Assembly: GCF_000772965.1 (NCBI RefSeq)
Contig: NZ_JPVQ01000031.1
Coordinates: 1-39,301, forward strand
Source: Ureibacillus massiliensis 4400831 = CIP 108448 = CCUG 49529
Lineage (GTDB): Bacteria; Bacillota; Bacilli; Bacillales_A; Planococcaceae
Reading direction: 5' to 3'
DNA: 39,301 bases
Shown here: positions 7,829 to 16,506 of the stretch, piece by piece
Position numbering within the stretch: the stretch's first letter is position 1
How the letters are laid out: every line of letters starts with the position of its first letter
Program-made: the position numbers and the translations under genes
The notes under the pieces: model-generated
The model's database searches: none
The model's input: the letters and a program-made list of their open reading frames with translations, nothing else
Told to the model about the DNA's origin: nothing

Positions 7829-9439
7829 TTACCAAGCTGCAACAAATCCATCTGTTCTAGATTCAGACCCACCGCAATAAACACCCGTTTCCGGATCTTT
7901 TATAATAATCTGCCCTCTACCAAAGTTTCCGAAGTCTATATTTACTTGTATATCATGACCTTTTTGGAGAAGGGCTTCAGCGATGTGAGAAGGAAAATGT
8001 TTTTCAATTTCAATCGTATTTCCTTTAATCCACTGCCATCTTGGTGAATCAATTGCAGCTTGTGGATTTAATCCAAAGTCAATCATATTCATGACAACCT
8101 GGACATGACCTTGAGGCTGCATAAAACCTCCCATTACACCAAAAGGACCGATTGGCTTGTCCTTTTTTGTAAGAAAACCTGGAATAATCGTATGGTAAGT
8201 TCTCTTTCCAGGCTCTAGTCGATTATCATGGGTTGGATCTAATGAAAAATTAAAACCTCTATTTTGTAGGGCGATTCCCGTTCCTGGAACTACTAAACCA
8301 GAGCCGAAAGCTTTATAGTTACTTTGAATAAATGAAACCATATTCCCTTCCTCATCTGCAGTTGCTAGATAAACCGTTCCACTATAGGACGGTTCAACAG
8401 CACCTGGCATTTGAGCTCGTTCATGAATTTGACTTCTTCTGTTTGCTCCATGGTGTTCAGAAAGTAATTCTTCAACTGAAACGGTCATTTTGGAAGGTTC
8501 TGTTATATATTTTTGGCCGTCACTAAATGCTAGCTTCATAGCCTCTAACTGCTTATGATAGGTATCTACATTTTCTTTTTCATTAAATGTATAGCCATTT
8601 AGAATATTAAGAGCCATTAAAGCAACAAGTCCTTGTCCATTCGGTGGAATTTCCCATACATCATAACCTCTATAGTTAACTCGAATTGGGTCTACCCATT
8701 GCGGCTCGTATTTTTCTAAATCAGAATAAGAAATAAATCCATTATATTTTTTTGAAAAGGCATCAATTTTTTTTGCAAGTTCACCTTTATAGAAGCTTTC
8801 TGCGTCCGTTTCACCTATTTCTCTAAGAGTATTCGCATGATCTATTGATTTCCAAATCTCACCCGACTTTGGTGCTCTCCCATTTGGTGCAAAGGTTTTA
8901 AACCAGTTTTCAAATTGTTCTTCCTGCAAATTTTCACGATATAATTCAAAGGCTGTATTCCAATACTTTGCTAAAACTGGCGATACTGGAAACCCTTCTT
9001 CTGCATATCGAATAGCAGGCTTTAACACTTCCGTTAATGGGAGCTTCCCAAATCTTTTTGAAAGAGCCGCCCATGTAGCAGGTGCCCCTGGTACTGTTAC
9101 AGGAATCCAACCATACACAGGAATTTCTTTATGTCCTAGAGCTCTCACCTTTTCAATTGAAATCGATTCAGGAGAGGGACCACTACCATTTAAACCGTAT
9201 AATTTATCTTTCATCCAAACTAAGGCAAAGGCATCACCGCCCATACCGTTTGAGGTTGGTTCCAATACTGTTAAACTAGCCGCTGTGGCAATGGCGGCAT
9301 CAACTGCATTTCCTCCCATTTTTAAAATCTCAAGTCCAGCTTGAGCAGCAAGTGGCTGTGAAGTTGCAACCATCCCTTTTTTTGCAAAAACAGGTACTCG
9401 TGTAGAAGTGTATGGCTGATAGTTCGCATTAAACTCCAT
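7829..9439 (-). CDS. Gamma-glutamyltransferase-family Ntn-hydrolase (YwrD/HpxW-like)
   Basis: An Ntn-hydrolase proenzyme of the gamma-glutamyltranspeptidase family, 536 aa. N-terminal landmarks are GGNAVDAAIATAASLTVLEP (41-60) and NGMGGDAF. The probable self-cleavage and nucleophile residue is Thr355 in YSGTVYLATAD, followed by the substrate-loop motif PGKRTYHTIIP (about 410-420). There is no signal peptide, so unlike secreted GGT it should stay in the cytoplasm, as proposed for YwrD. Some relatives are oxamate amidohydrolases, so amide hydrolysis is as likely as gamma-glutamyl transfer. It is the first gene of the operon, with ribosome site GAGAGGGG, and diverges from the LysR gene. Confidence 0.85.
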   Translation of the reverse strand: MEFNANYQPYTSTRVPVFAKKGMVATSQPLAAQAGLEILKMGGNAVDAAIATAASLTVLEPTSNGMGGDAFALVWMKDKLYGLNGSGPSPESISIEKVRALGHKEIPVYGWIPVTVPGAPATWAALSKRFGKLPLTEVLKPAIRYAEEGFPVSPVLAKYWNTAFELYRENLQEEQFENWFKTFAPNGRAPKSGEIWKSIDHANTLREIGETDAESFYKGELAKKIDAFSKKYNGFISYSDLEKYEPQWVDPIRVNYRGYDVWEIPPNGQGLVALMALNILNGYTFNEKENVDTYHKQLEAMKLAFSDGQKYITEPSKMTVSVEELLSEHHGANRRSQIHERAQMPGAVEPSYSGTVYLATADEEGNMVSFIQSNYKAFGSGLVVPGTGIALQNRGFNFSLDPTHDNRLEPGKRTYHTIIPGFLTKKDKPIGPFGVMGGFMQPQGHVQVVMNMIDFGLNPQAAIDSPRWQWIKGNTIEIEKHFPSHIAEALLQKGHDIQVNIDFGNFGRGQIIIKDPETGVYCGGSESRTDGFVAAW

Positions 9440-9558
9440 AAAAATACCCCTCTCTATTTATTTTTTTACTTTTAATTCAAACGAATCAAATCTAGTAATA
9501 ACGTCTTTAAAAAGAAATGATGTTCTTATTATAAATTCATTTTTCTGATAATTCTAAT

Positions 9559-9600
9559 ATTTAAAAGTTAATAGTTTGATATATAATACTTATTAAAGGG
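9559..9600 (+). promoter_or_regulatory. Intergenic control region of LysR 1 (TATAAT -10 and ribosome site)
   Basis: In the 170-bp divergent gap, TATAAT at 9582-9587 is a good -10 for the LysR gene, but no -35 match lies 16-18 bp upstream. AAAGGGAGTG precedes the GTG start. CTAATAT and TAATACTTATT here also occur ahead of the second LysR gene. The LysR protein probably binds here to control both directions. Confidence 0.45.
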
Positions 9601-9609
9601 AGTGATTGT

Positions 9610-10500
9610 GTGGAGTTACGTCATTTAAAATACTTTTTATCCGTAGCAGAGGAATTACATTTCGGCCGCGCTGCAAATAATTTAAACATTGCTCAGCCAG
9701 CACTAAGTCAGCAAATTAAGCAGCTGGAAAATGAACTGGGGTTCCTACTATTTAATAGAACAAACCAAAAGGTCGCCTTAACCGAAGCAGGATCAGTATT
9801 TAGAAATCGAGCAAACCATATTTTAGAATTATTAAATGAAGCTGTTGAGGAATCTCAGCAGGTAGCAAGAGGTGAATTGGGGCAAATCAAATTAGGTTTT
9901 GCGGGCATGGTTACCTTTGATCTTCTTCCATTAGTCCTTCATGCCTATCGAGAAAAATTCCCAAATGTGACAGTAAATTTACGCCATCTTCCTACATCTG
10001 AGCAAGTTGTGGCATTAAATTCAAAAGAAATCGATATTGGAATTCTCATTCTACCGATAGATGATGAGTCATTATCCTATGAAATTTTAAGAATCGAATC
10101 CTTTGTAATGGCCTTACCAAAATCACATCCCTTAGCAAATGAAGCATCTATTGATTTAACTTCACTCGTGAATGAAAAATTCATTATGCCTGCAAGGTCT
10201 GCTGGTTCTGGCTTTTATGACTCCATTATCAACACGTGCTTTAATGCAGGATTTAGTCCTAAAACTTCACAGGAAGCGCAAGAATTACAAACCATTATTG
10301 CTTTAGTAGCCTCTGGAATGGGTATATCTATGGTTCCTTCATCATTTCAAACCTTAAAAACCGATAGCGTCGCATATATTCCAATTCAAAATGGCCCCGC
10401 AAACTTTAAAACAGCCATGGCTTGGAATAAACATAACGTTTCCCCAATACTACATTCCTTTATAGAGGTGATGAAGGAGATGGGGTCAGATGGGGTATAA
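9610..10500 (+). CDS. LysR-family transcriptional regulator, divergent from the TRAP operon
   Basis: A DNA-binding regulator, 296 aa. The N-terminal winged helix-turn-helix (residues 1-60) reads FGRAANNLNIAQPALSQQIKQ, less one residue a textbook LysR recognition helix; after a linker helix comes a periplasmic-binding-like effector domain (about 90-295). It starts at GTG with AAAGGGAGTG upstream. Its divergent position next to the gamma-glutamyltransferase-headed operon marks it as the probable activator of that operon, with the imported acid or a metabolite as coinducer. It is clearly paralogous to the LysR at 34530; the two share residues such as SEQ, DIG/DVG and GMGISMVP/KIGVVIVP along their length. 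Confidence 0.93.
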   Translation: MELRHLKYFLSVAEELHFGRAANNLNIAQPALSQQIKQLENELGFLLFNRTNQKVALTEAGSVFRNRANHILELLNEAVEESQQVARGELGQIKLGFAGMVTFDLLPLVLHAYREKFPNVTVNLRHLPTSEQVVALNSKEIDIGILILPIDDESLSYEILRIESFVMALPKSHPLANEASIDLTSLVNEKFIMPARSAGSGFYDSIINTCFNAGFSPKTSQEAQELQTIIALVASGMGISMVPSSFQTLKTDSVAYIPIQNGPANFKTAMAWNKHNVSPILHSFIEVMKEMGSDGV

Positions 10501-10584
10501 GAATGTTCAAAATCTGCTATATCTTTAGGAAGAGCCATGTTAAGTATAGAGAACCATGTCTTCTAACAATTTTGCATCCTTATT

Positions 10585-10642
10585 TAAAAATAAAAACACC
10601 AGGATAGGTAAGGATGAAATACATTCCTCTTGTCCTGGTGTT
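10585..10642 (-). terminator. Terminator between LysR 1 and the 82-aa gene
   Basis: Ten-base arms AACACCAGGA (10595-10604) and TCCTGGTGTT (10633-10642) enclose a smaller stem AAGGATG/CATTCCT. On the minus strand the hairpin is followed by TTTTTATTTTT, so it terminates the small gene at 10814-11062. It may also stop LysR transcripts coming from the left. Otherwise I see nothing in 10501-10813. Confidence 0.75.
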
Positions 10643-10813
10643 GTGCTAAAAGAATAGTTCGAATCCCATAAACAAATTCTTCTAAACATAAAATCTTATT
10701 CGCTTTTCAGCAAAAGAACCAACTTAATAATATGATTTTGCCATTTATATTAAAGAAAGTTACTGTACAATTTGTGACAAGCATCTTTTAGATATTTTCA
10801 TTTTTTAGTCTTA

Positions 10814-11062
10814 CTAAATATTAAAGGTTACATATACTTCATATCTATTTTTTTCACCTTTTTTAATAATCTTTCTAGTATAAACTCTACATTCATCTAT
10901 TGATGCCAATCTAAACGCAAGAGAACATGCAACTTTATAGTCAGGAGTAATATATCCATCATAAATTCTCCCGTATATTTCACTCGCTATTGAATCAGCC
11001 CACACATCAGCTTCATACAAAGTATCGAAAATAACTTCTTCTATTTTCAATTTAATTGTCAT
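10814..11062 (-). CDS. Small protein of unknown function (82 aa)
   Basis: Not recognised. It is predicted soluble with mixed charge, no signal peptide and no membrane segment. The N-terminal half (KLKIEEVIFDTLYEADVWADS) looks like a beta strand plus helix; the C-terminal half has a Cys in DECRVYTRK and ends in strand-like RYEVYVTFNI. A moderate ribosome site (AAAGGG) precedes the ATG and a strong terminator follows, which supports it being a real single-gene unit. Confidence 0.55.
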   Translation of the reverse strand: MTIKLKIEEVIFDTLYEADVWADSIASEIYGRIYDGYITPDYKVACSLAFRLASIDECRVYTRKIIKKGEKNRYEVYVTFNI

Positions 11063-11409
11063 TTAATCAACCCTTTTTCTAAAAAATAAATATATTGAAC
11101 ATGTAAGGTCAAGTGTATCATCTACTAACACTTCATCAACTTTAAGATTTTAAGTTATCAACCTCATATAAATTACAATATCACTCTACTACCTAAGTTT
11201 CTTATGTATGCTTCATGTAAATCTCCCGTTAAGCTTAAATACATTTATATTATAAATCCTAAATTTAAATTTCTTATATAACTAAATAGAAACACTTGAA
11301 AAAACTTCAAATCTCCCCATTCCCCCTAGAAAATCTTTTCAAAAACCCCTGAAAATTCGACTTTTCCCTATAAGAAATCTTCCAAATTCCAAATTTCACC
11401 ACAAACAAC
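11063..11409. other. AT-rich non-coding gap upstream of the sigma-like gene
   Basis: No convincing frame, RNA or terminator is visible. The right half holds pyrimidine-rich stretches (CCCCATTCCCCC and ACCCCTG) and poly-A tracts. The promoter of the sigma-like gene must lie here or just downstream, but no clear -35/-10 pair was seen. Confidence 0.5.
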
Positions 11410-11458
11410 CTTTCATTTACGATGAAAGCACCTAGGAATTTTGATCTGTGCACAGGTC
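11410..11458 (+). promoter_or_regulatory. Two inverted repeats in the leader of the sigma-like gene
   Basis: A perfect hairpin CTTTCAT-N5-ATGAAAG lies at 11410-11428. A 16-bp palindrome with core CTGTGCACAG (11443-11458) ends 4 bp before the GAGGTG ribosome site (11463-11468). Both sit inside the theoretical upstream extension of the reading frame, which argues that the gene starts at 11476 and that these are operator or leader-RNA elements. Confidence 0.5.
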
Positions 11459-11475
11459 GCATGAGGTGCGATCTA

Positions 11476-11964
11476 ATGGAAGAATTTGAAAAAGTTTTAG
11501 AAGAGTATCAGCCGATGATATCAAGTGTTTTAAGAAAGGCACATGTTTACAAAAATCACGAGCATTTTAAACAATGTGCAACGATAGCACTTTGGCAGGC
11601 ATGGCAAAAATACGATCCAGATCGAGGACCATTTGCTCCATATGCTTATCGTAGTATGTTAACCACTGTTTACACAGAAATGAAAAAAGATAATCGGTAC
11701 GCTGACCATCAAATCCCATACGAAAAAGATAAACTGACAAATGTTGCCCAATTTATGGATTTAAAAAATAAGCCACACAATCATCTTTCAACATTTGAAT
11801 ACCTTTCAGAAATTTTAAAAGAAGAAGAAATTCAATTGATTCTCGAACTTTATTATTACCAATATACTTACGACGAGCTTTCAGAAAAGTATGGAGCTTC
11901 AACAGCCGCCTTACGAAAACGCCGTGACCGTATTTTAAAGAAAATACGAGAATCTATTAAATAA
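11476..11964 (+). CDS. Sigma-70-family RNA polymerase sigma factor-like protein (162 aa)
   Basis: Probably an alternative or accessory sigma factor. A region-2-like segment (about residues 30-65: ALWQAWQKYDP, then FAPYAYRSMLTTVYTEMKK) is followed by a region-4-like helix-turn-helix near the end (YTYDELSEKYGASTAALRKR). The size matches compact sigma factors such as Staphylococcus SigH or streptococcal ComX. The ATG at 11476 is chosen because GAGGTG lies 7 nt upstream; the earlier in-frame ATG at 11422 sits inside a hairpin and lacks a ribosome site. It converges on comK, making a role in competence control possible but unproven. Confidence 0.75.
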   Translation: MEEFEKVLEEYQPMISSVLRKAHVYKNHEHFKQCATIALWQAWQKYDPDRGPFAPYAYRSMLTTVYTEMKKDNRYADHQIPYEKDKLTNVAQFMDLKNKPHNHLSTFEYLSEILKEEEIQLILELYYYQYTYDELSEKYGASTAALRKRRDRILKKIRESIK

Positions 11965-12023
11965 TAGAGAGGTTTATTGAAACTAAAAGATAAAATTTGT
12001 AAAAACCACTATCAAATACAAAA

Positions 12024-12058
12024 AACAACATCCCCTCTGTTATGAAGGGGATGTTGTT
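12024..12058 (-). terminator. Terminator of comK (shared, convergent)
   Basis: A perfect 13-bp stem (12024-12036 with 12046-12058, beginning AACAACATCCCC) has a 9-nt loop. The minus-strand side is followed by GTTTTTTG. It starts 16 bp after the comK stop and may also receive transcripts of the convergent sigma-like gene. Confidence 0.85.
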
Positions 12059-12073
12059 CAAATCTTGCATCTA

Positions 12074-12550
12074 TTATTTTGAGATAGTTGAATCATGATG
12101 ATATGTAAGCGTAAATGCAAACAATGCTTCTAGGGTTTTTCTTCTTCGTTCTATAATAACCATTTCAGATAATGGAATCGTTAACTTAAGATTACCAGCA
12201 AAGATTAGTTCGCACATTTGCGAATCAATGGGTTTAATATCAAATTGCAAATCAAAAATCCAAGTCGTATCTATTTTATGAATATCTGGAACTTGAAAAG
12301 CTCCAATTCGATGCTTTTCTGAAATTAGGATTGGAGGATTTTTCCGATACTTTAAACTCTTTCGAGTAGCCTCGATTCTTCCTTTTAAAGTTGAACCAAA
12401 AGCCATACAAAACTGATCCATAAGGTTTTCAACTGTCTCCTCAGAATATAGGGTACCTTGATGCGTATAAATAACCGATGAATATAGTCCACTATAATAA
12501 GGAGCTAATGCAATAATTTGCTTTTCTTTTAAAAGCTTTAAAAATTTCAT
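12074..12550 (-). CDS. comK: Competence transcription factor ComK
   Basis: The master activator of DNA-uptake genes in Bacillales; ComK binds AT-boxes in the minor groove at late competence promoters and its own promoter. The central block FGSTLKGRIEATRKSLKYRK (51-70), followed by PPILIS and then the TTWIFDLQF segment, matches the conserved ComK core (FGASYEGR, PPI, WI). At 158 aa it is shorter than B. subtilis ComK (192 aa), lacking part of the C-terminal tail, as is usual for Planococcaceae/Staphylococcus-type ComK. The ribosome site is AGGAGAG before ATG. An unusual leader lies upstream (12632-12694). Confidence 0.85.
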   Translation of the reverse strand: MKFLKLLKEKQIIALAPYYSGLYSSVIYTHQGTLYSEETVENLMDQFCMAFGSTLKGRIEATRKSLKYRKNPPILISEKHRIGAFQVPDIHKIDTTWIFDLQFDIKPIDSQMCELIFAGNLKLTIPLSEMVIIERRRKTLEALFAFTLTYHHDSTISK

Positions 12551-12631
12551 TGAAATTCTCTCCTATCATACCATTTTCAAAAAATTATTTAACACAAAAG
12601 ATAAACTATTAAAGTGACAATAAAAAGCAAT

Positions 12632-12694
12632 TTAGACCATTCCCAATCTCCTCCTATTATATTTATCTTAAAGCGCCTTCATTTGTATATTATA
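12632..12694 (-). promoter_or_regulatory. comK leader: TATAAT box, orphan Shine-Dalgarno, two-codon frame
   Basis: On the minus strand TATAAT (12689-12694) lies 140 bp upstream of comK, without a good -35. Downstream, a strong AGGAGGAG (12648-12655) is followed after 8 nt by ATG-GTC-TAA (12640-12632), or TTG-GGA-ATG-GTC-TAA in the same frame. A ribosome loading site with an almost empty frame 80 nt before comK could regulate its translation or mRNA stability. The remainder of 12551-12911 shows AT-rich sequence and one terminator. Confidence 0.4.
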
Positions 12695-12839
12695 ATAGAC
12701 TTTCCGATTTTTCTACTATTTTTGATAAAAAATGGAAATAAATATTATATTTGTTACAATTATGTAACTTATTGGTAATTTAAAGTTAAAAAACCGTTAT
12801 TTTCTACATTTATAATTAACCAAAAGTTATTTTCCCTTC

Positions 12840-12874
12840 AAAAAAGGCATTGATCTACAATAGATCAACACCTC
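12840..12874 (-). terminator. Terminator of the ugp operon
   Basis: TTGATCT (12851-12857) pairs with AGATCAA (12863-12869) around ACAAT, extended beyond a CA/CA mismatch by AGG/CCT. On the minus strand a T-run follows (12840-12846). It is about 40 bp past the stop of the HAD phosphatase gene. Confidence 0.7.
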
Positions 12875-12911
12875 GTGAAACTAAATAGTTAAATATTGCA
12901 CTGCCACATCT

Positions 12912-13697
12912 CTATGCGAATCTAAACTCTGAAAGATTCTCCAAAATGTAATCAGGATAAATTTTTGTTTGCTCGATATCTATTCTTTTTGTGACCCCTG
13001 TTAGGACTAAGCAGGTTTTCATACCACTATTTAGACCTAGCTTAATATCAGTTTCCAATCGGTCACCGACGATTAAACACCTCTCACTTGGTATATTTAA
13101 CAAATCCATAATAGCGTTGCTGTAATATGAAGAAGGCTTCCCTAAAATTGTATTGATTTTCCTTTCAGAGGCTATCTCAATCGCCTTTGCTAAAACGAAG
13201 GTGTCTGCAATATACCCGTCCAGCACTGGGCATACAATATCCGAATTCGTTACAACAATTTCAGCACCATTTCGAACTGCTTGCATGGCAAGATTTAGCT
13301 TTTGATAAGTAAAGTCGCGATCTAGGCCCACCAATACATGAGTCGCTTCTAATGGATTCGATGTTAGGCGAATTGATAAGTTCTTAAACTCCTCTATTAA
13401 ACTTTGCTCCCCTACAATAAACACTTTGGCATTTGATAGGTATTGTTTAAAATAGCGGGCAGCTAAATAATTTGTTGTTATAATTTCATCTATACTCGTC
13501 AGTATCCCAACCCTTTCAAGCCGCTCTTTGCAATTTTCTCTAGAGTTAATAGAAGTATTCGAAATAAACAGCACTTTTTTATGTTGCGCCCTTAAGTTGT
13601 GAATGACTTCCCTAACCCCAGGTAATAATGTATCTTCTACGTAAATAGTTCCATCTAAATCAAAACAAAAAGCATCATAATTATGAGTATTAACCAA
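12912..13697 (-). CDS. HAD-IIA family phosphatase (NagD/AraL-type)
   Basis: A cytoplasmic Mg-dependent phosphatase acting on small phosphorylated metabolites. HAD motif I is FDLDGTIY (nucleophile Asp13, acid/base Asp15), motif II is FISNTS (about 44-49), the motif III lysine is in LGKPSSYY, and motif IV is VGDRLETDI. The cap lies between motifs II and III, as in the NagD class. It starts at TTG with a very good AGGAGGG 7 nt upstream. As the last gene of the glpP-ugp cluster it may dephosphorylate imported glycerol phosphate to glycerol or remove toxic phospho-intermediates; this is inferred from context. Confidence 0.85.
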   Translation of the reverse strand: MVNTHNYDAFCFDLDGTIYVEDTLLPGVREVIHNLRAQHKKVLFISNTSINSRENCKERLERVGILTSIDEIITTNYLAARYFKQYLSNAKVFIVGEQSLIEEFKNLSIRLTSNPLEATHVLVGLDRDFTYQKLNLAMQAVRNGAEIVVTNSDIVCPVLDGYIADTFVLAKAIEIASERKINTILGKPSSYYSNAIMDLLNIPSERCLIVGDRLETDIKLGLNSGMKTCLVLTGVTKRIDIEQTKIYPDYILENLSEFRFA

Positions 13698-13736
13698 ATG
13701 TTTCCCTCCTCTTTTGCTGCTATTTCTTTTACTGTA

Positions 13737-13773
13737 AGGAAAACCCTCTTTCGATTAGGAGGAACGGTTTCCT
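13737..13773. other. Imperfect hairpin between ugpC and the HAD gene
   Basis: AGGAAAACC (13737-13745) can pair with GGTTTCCT (13766-13773), with an inner CTC/GAG pairing. No T-run follows on either strand, so it is more likely an mRNA-processing or stability element inside the operon than a terminator. Confidence 0.35.
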
Positions 13774-13814
13774 ACATTAAGTCTAGTTTGCATACCGATT
13801 CCACTTTAAACCGA

Positions 13815-14894
13815 TTAAAGCCGTTGTCCTGTTTCTTTATCAAAAAGATGAACGGTAGTATCGTCAACTTCTAAAAAAACAGATTGATCTACTTTCACTT
13901 TTTCATCGGTTTTACTTTTCACTAAAATCGTTTGATTGTTGACGATAACATGAAGCAACATATCCGGACCATTTACTTCGACTAAATCAACCACACCTTG
14001 TATGGAAGTTGGCTCTGATACGACTGAAATATTTTCAGGTCTTACCCCTAATAAGAAGGGTTTGTTTTCATTTTGGGCAATTGCTTCATTTTGTTCGCTA
14101 CTCAATCGGTATTGAGCTTGTTCTGCCATTTCAAAATAGCCCTTTTCATTGCGAATTCCTTCAATCAAATTCATACCAGGTGACCCTATGAAACTTGCAA
14201 CAAAGGTGTTAGCAGGTAAATGATACACCTCTGACGGAGTACCGATTTGCTGAATAACCCCATCCTTCATAATGACAATTCGAGTAGCCATCGTCATCGC
14301 TTCTGTTTGATCATGGGTAACGTAAATAACCGTCGTACCTAATTGTCGATGTAGCTTCGATATTTCAGCTCGCATTTGTACACGTAATTTCGCATCTAGA
14401 TTCGATAAAGGCTCGTCCATCAAAAAAATACTCGCATTTCTTACAATGGCCCGTCCTAAAGCTACCCTCTGTCTTTGTCCACCAGAAAGCTCTTTTGGTT
14501 TACGGTTCAACAAATCCTTTAGCCCTAGAATCTCTGCAGCATGTTCAACTTTTTCTTTTATTTCTTTCTTTGGTAGCTTACGTATTTTCAATCCGAAGGA
14601 CATATTTTCAAAGACTGACATATGTGGGTATAAGGCATAATTTTGGAACACCATTGCAATATCCCGATCCTTTGGTTCCTTATCATTCACTCGTTGCCCT
14701 TCGATGATGAAATCCCCTTCAGAAATCTCTTCTAACCCTGCAATCATACGTAATGTTGTCGATTTTCCGCATCCTGATGGCCCTACAAGAACGATAAATT
14801 CTTTTTCTTCTATATCTAAATTAAAATCCTTAACTGAATATCCCTCACTATTAGCATATTTTTTAAACACATTTTTTAGTTGGATTTTTGACAT
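13815..14894 (-). CDS. ugpC: ABC transporter ATPase, UgpC/MsmX type
   Basis: Energises the UgpA-UgpE permease. All nucleotide-binding elements are present: Walker [10 protein letters not shown] (about 38-46), Q-loop [10 protein letters not shown], signature LSGGQRQR, Walker [13 protein letters not shown], and H-loop VTHDQTEAM. The C-terminal 120 residues form the OB/TOBE regulatory part typical of CUT1 ATPases (359 aa total). The ATG with GGAGG lies 19 nt inside the end of the TIM-barrel gene, so translation is coupled. MsmX-like proteins can serve several importers, so the symbol rests on context. Confidence 0.9.
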   Translation of the reverse strand: MSKIQLKNVFKKYANSEGYSVKDFNLDIEEKEFIVLVGPSGCGKSTTLRMIAGLEEISEGDFIIEGQRVNDKEPKDRDIAMVFQNYALYPHMSVFENMSFGLKIRKLPKKEIKEKVEHAAEILGLKDLLNRKPKELSGGQRQRVALGRAIVRNASIFLMDEPLSNLDAKLRVQMRAEISKLHRQLGTTVIYVTHDQTEAMTMATRIVIMKDGVIQQIGTPSEVYHLPANTFVASFIGSPGMNLIEGIRNEKGYFEMAEQAQYRLSSEQNEAIAQNENKPFLLGVRPENISVVSEPTSIQGVVDLVEVNGPDMLLHVIVNNQTILVKSKTDEKVKVDQSVFLEVDDTTVHLFDKETGQRL

Positions 14895-15679
14895 TCCGTA
14901 ACCTCCGTCATGTTTAAATATTGTGCTATATTTTGTTGTGAGTGTTCTGCCCTAATGACAGAATTTGTTTCTAATACAAATAAAAGTTCTTTCCCCCTAA
15001 GCTCTGCCATCAATTGTCTAAAAGGAATATCCCCTTCTCCAATAGCAAGATGTTCATCCACCATTCCATGATTATCATTTATATGCAATCCGAAAAGATT
15101 GTCATAGGATTTTCGACATTCTTGAATAAAAGCATCTTTACTATTCATATAACAATGACCTGTATCTAACATAATAGACACTCGTGAATCATTAACTTTT
15201 TGAATGATTGTTAAGAGTTGCTCAATGGAAGAGCCAATGACATGCTCAGCAAGTGGAATATTTTCGACTACTACCTTTGTTTGCTTTGGTAAGTCTTCAA
15301 GAATTTCTTTGATAAAGCAAGAAGCTAAATCCAGGCCATCCTCTAATGAAGGATTATATCCTGGATGAAGCAATACATAGTTTACTTCAAGAGAACGGAC
15401 AATTCGTAAGCATCTATCCCAAATTTGAATCGTTTCTTCATCTACTAATGCAGGATTAAAATGTTTTATCGGTAAATGTAGACCAAAAGATACGCCATTG
15501 TCTTTAGTAAATTGCGCGATTCTATTAAGCTGTGAATCATCCATTTCTAGCAGCCGTTCTCCATGAAGTTCACCTTCACACATAATCTCAATCGATTTCC
15601 ATCCGCTATTCACCAATTGCTCGATTGCTTCTTCAATTGGTAGAGAAAATAATGTGTATGATGATATAGAAAAATTCAT
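14876..15679 (-). CDS. Sugar phosphate isomerase/epimerase-family TIM-barrel protein
   Basis: A xylose-isomerase-like TIM barrel of the AP-endonuclease-2 superfamily. The metal ligand pattern is intact: [22 protein letters not shown] (Glu), MLDTGH (Asp and His), [19 protein letters not shown] and a late FVLETNS (Glu). Members isomerise or epimerise sugars and related compounds, or hydrolyse phosphoesters. It sits inside the ugp transporter operon, where a glycerophosphodiesterase (UgpQ) is often found in other bacteria, so it may process the imported ligand; this is inference. Ribosome site GGAGGAAG. Confidence 0.82.
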   Translation of the reverse strand: MNFSISSYTLFSLPIEEAIEQLVNSGWKSIEIMCEGELHGERLLEMDDSQLNRIAQFTKDNGVSFGLHLPIKHFNPALVDEETIQIWDRCLRIVRSLEVNYVLLHPGYNPSLEDGLDLASCFIKEILEDLPKQTKVVVENIPLAEHVIGSSIEQLLTIIQKVNDSRVSIMLDTGHCYMNSKDAFIQECRKSYDNLFGLHINDNHGMVDEHLAIGEGDIPFRQLMAELRGKELLFVLETNSVIRAEHSQQNIAQYLNMTEVTECQKSN

Positions 15680-15707
15680 TATGCTTCCTCCAAATAAAAT
15701 TTAAGTT

Positions 15708-16493
15708 TTACTTTATGCCTGATTGCATAAAACTTGAAACGAATTGCTTTTGAAATAGTAAGAACGCCAATAATAATGGAAGGATAATAAATAAAGTACC
15801 CGCGCATACGACGCCCCATTGAGCTCCCGAATCACTTGCTTTTGCAAACATGGATAGCCCGACTGTTAAGGGACGATTCTCATCTGAATCTGTTATAATG
15901 AGCGGCCATAAAAAATTACTCCACTGGGTACTAACAGAGATTAATCCAAAAGCAACGTAGGTTGGTTTTGCTAATGGTACATATACATTTCGAATAATTT
16001 GCAGACGACTACAGCCCTCCATCTTCGCCGCCTCTTCAAGCTCATATGGCACACCTTTAAAGGTTTGTCTTAACAGAAAAATCCCAAAGGCAGAAATAAA
16101 ATATGGAATCATTATGGCTAATTTTGTATCATAGATTCCTAGCTGTGCGATTGTATTAGAATTTGGGAAGATTAATACATCACTTGGTATCATAATTTGA
16201 ACGAGAAACAGCATAAAAATAAAGCCTTGTGCAAAAAAGTTCATCCTTGCAAAAGCATAGGCAGCTAATGTAATCGTCAAAAGCTGTACACCTAAAATGA
16301 CAAACACAATAATCAGCGTATTTAAATAATATTGACCAAAGGGTGCTGCGTTCCATGCATCGATAAAATTCCTAAACGTGAGGGAATATCCTTGGGAACT
16401 TGCATCCTTAAAAGCCATATAGACAATTCCGAAAAACGGCAATGCCCATAAAAATGCTAATATATAAGTAGAGATTGATATGAGACGATTCAA
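15708..16493 (-). CDS. ugpE: ABC permease, UgpE/MalG type
   Basis: One of two membrane subunits of a CUT1 importer. About six hydrophobic segments are visible, the first at roughly residues 8-28. The EAA loop that contacts the ATPase reads EEAAKMEGCSRLQIIRNVYVP-like near residue 175. The frame can start at GTG 16505, but that codon overlaps the AAGGTGGG ribosome site; TTG at 16493, 7 nt downstream of it, is the more likely start. It follows ugpA directly. Confidence 0.88.
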   Translation of the reverse strand: MNRLISISTYILAFLWALPFFGIVYMAFKDASSQGYSLTFRNFIDAWNAAPFGQYYLNTLIIVFVILGVQLLTITLAAYAFARMNFFAQGFIFMLFLVQIMIPSDVLIFPNSNTIAQLGIYDTKLAIMIPYFISAFGIFLLRQTFKGVPYELEEAAKMEGCSRLQIIRNVYVPLAKPTYVAFGLISVSTQWSNFLWPLIITDSDENRPLTVGLSMFAKASDSGAQWGVVCAGTLFIILPLLLAFLLFQKQFVSSFMQSGIK

Positions 16494-16506
16494 TTGACTA
16501 CCCACC

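Noticed and set aside
12551-12910. ComK K-boxes (AAAA-N5-TTTT) upstream of comK
   Set aside because: Only an N6 version (12790-12803) was found, more than 240 bp from the start codon; not convincing.
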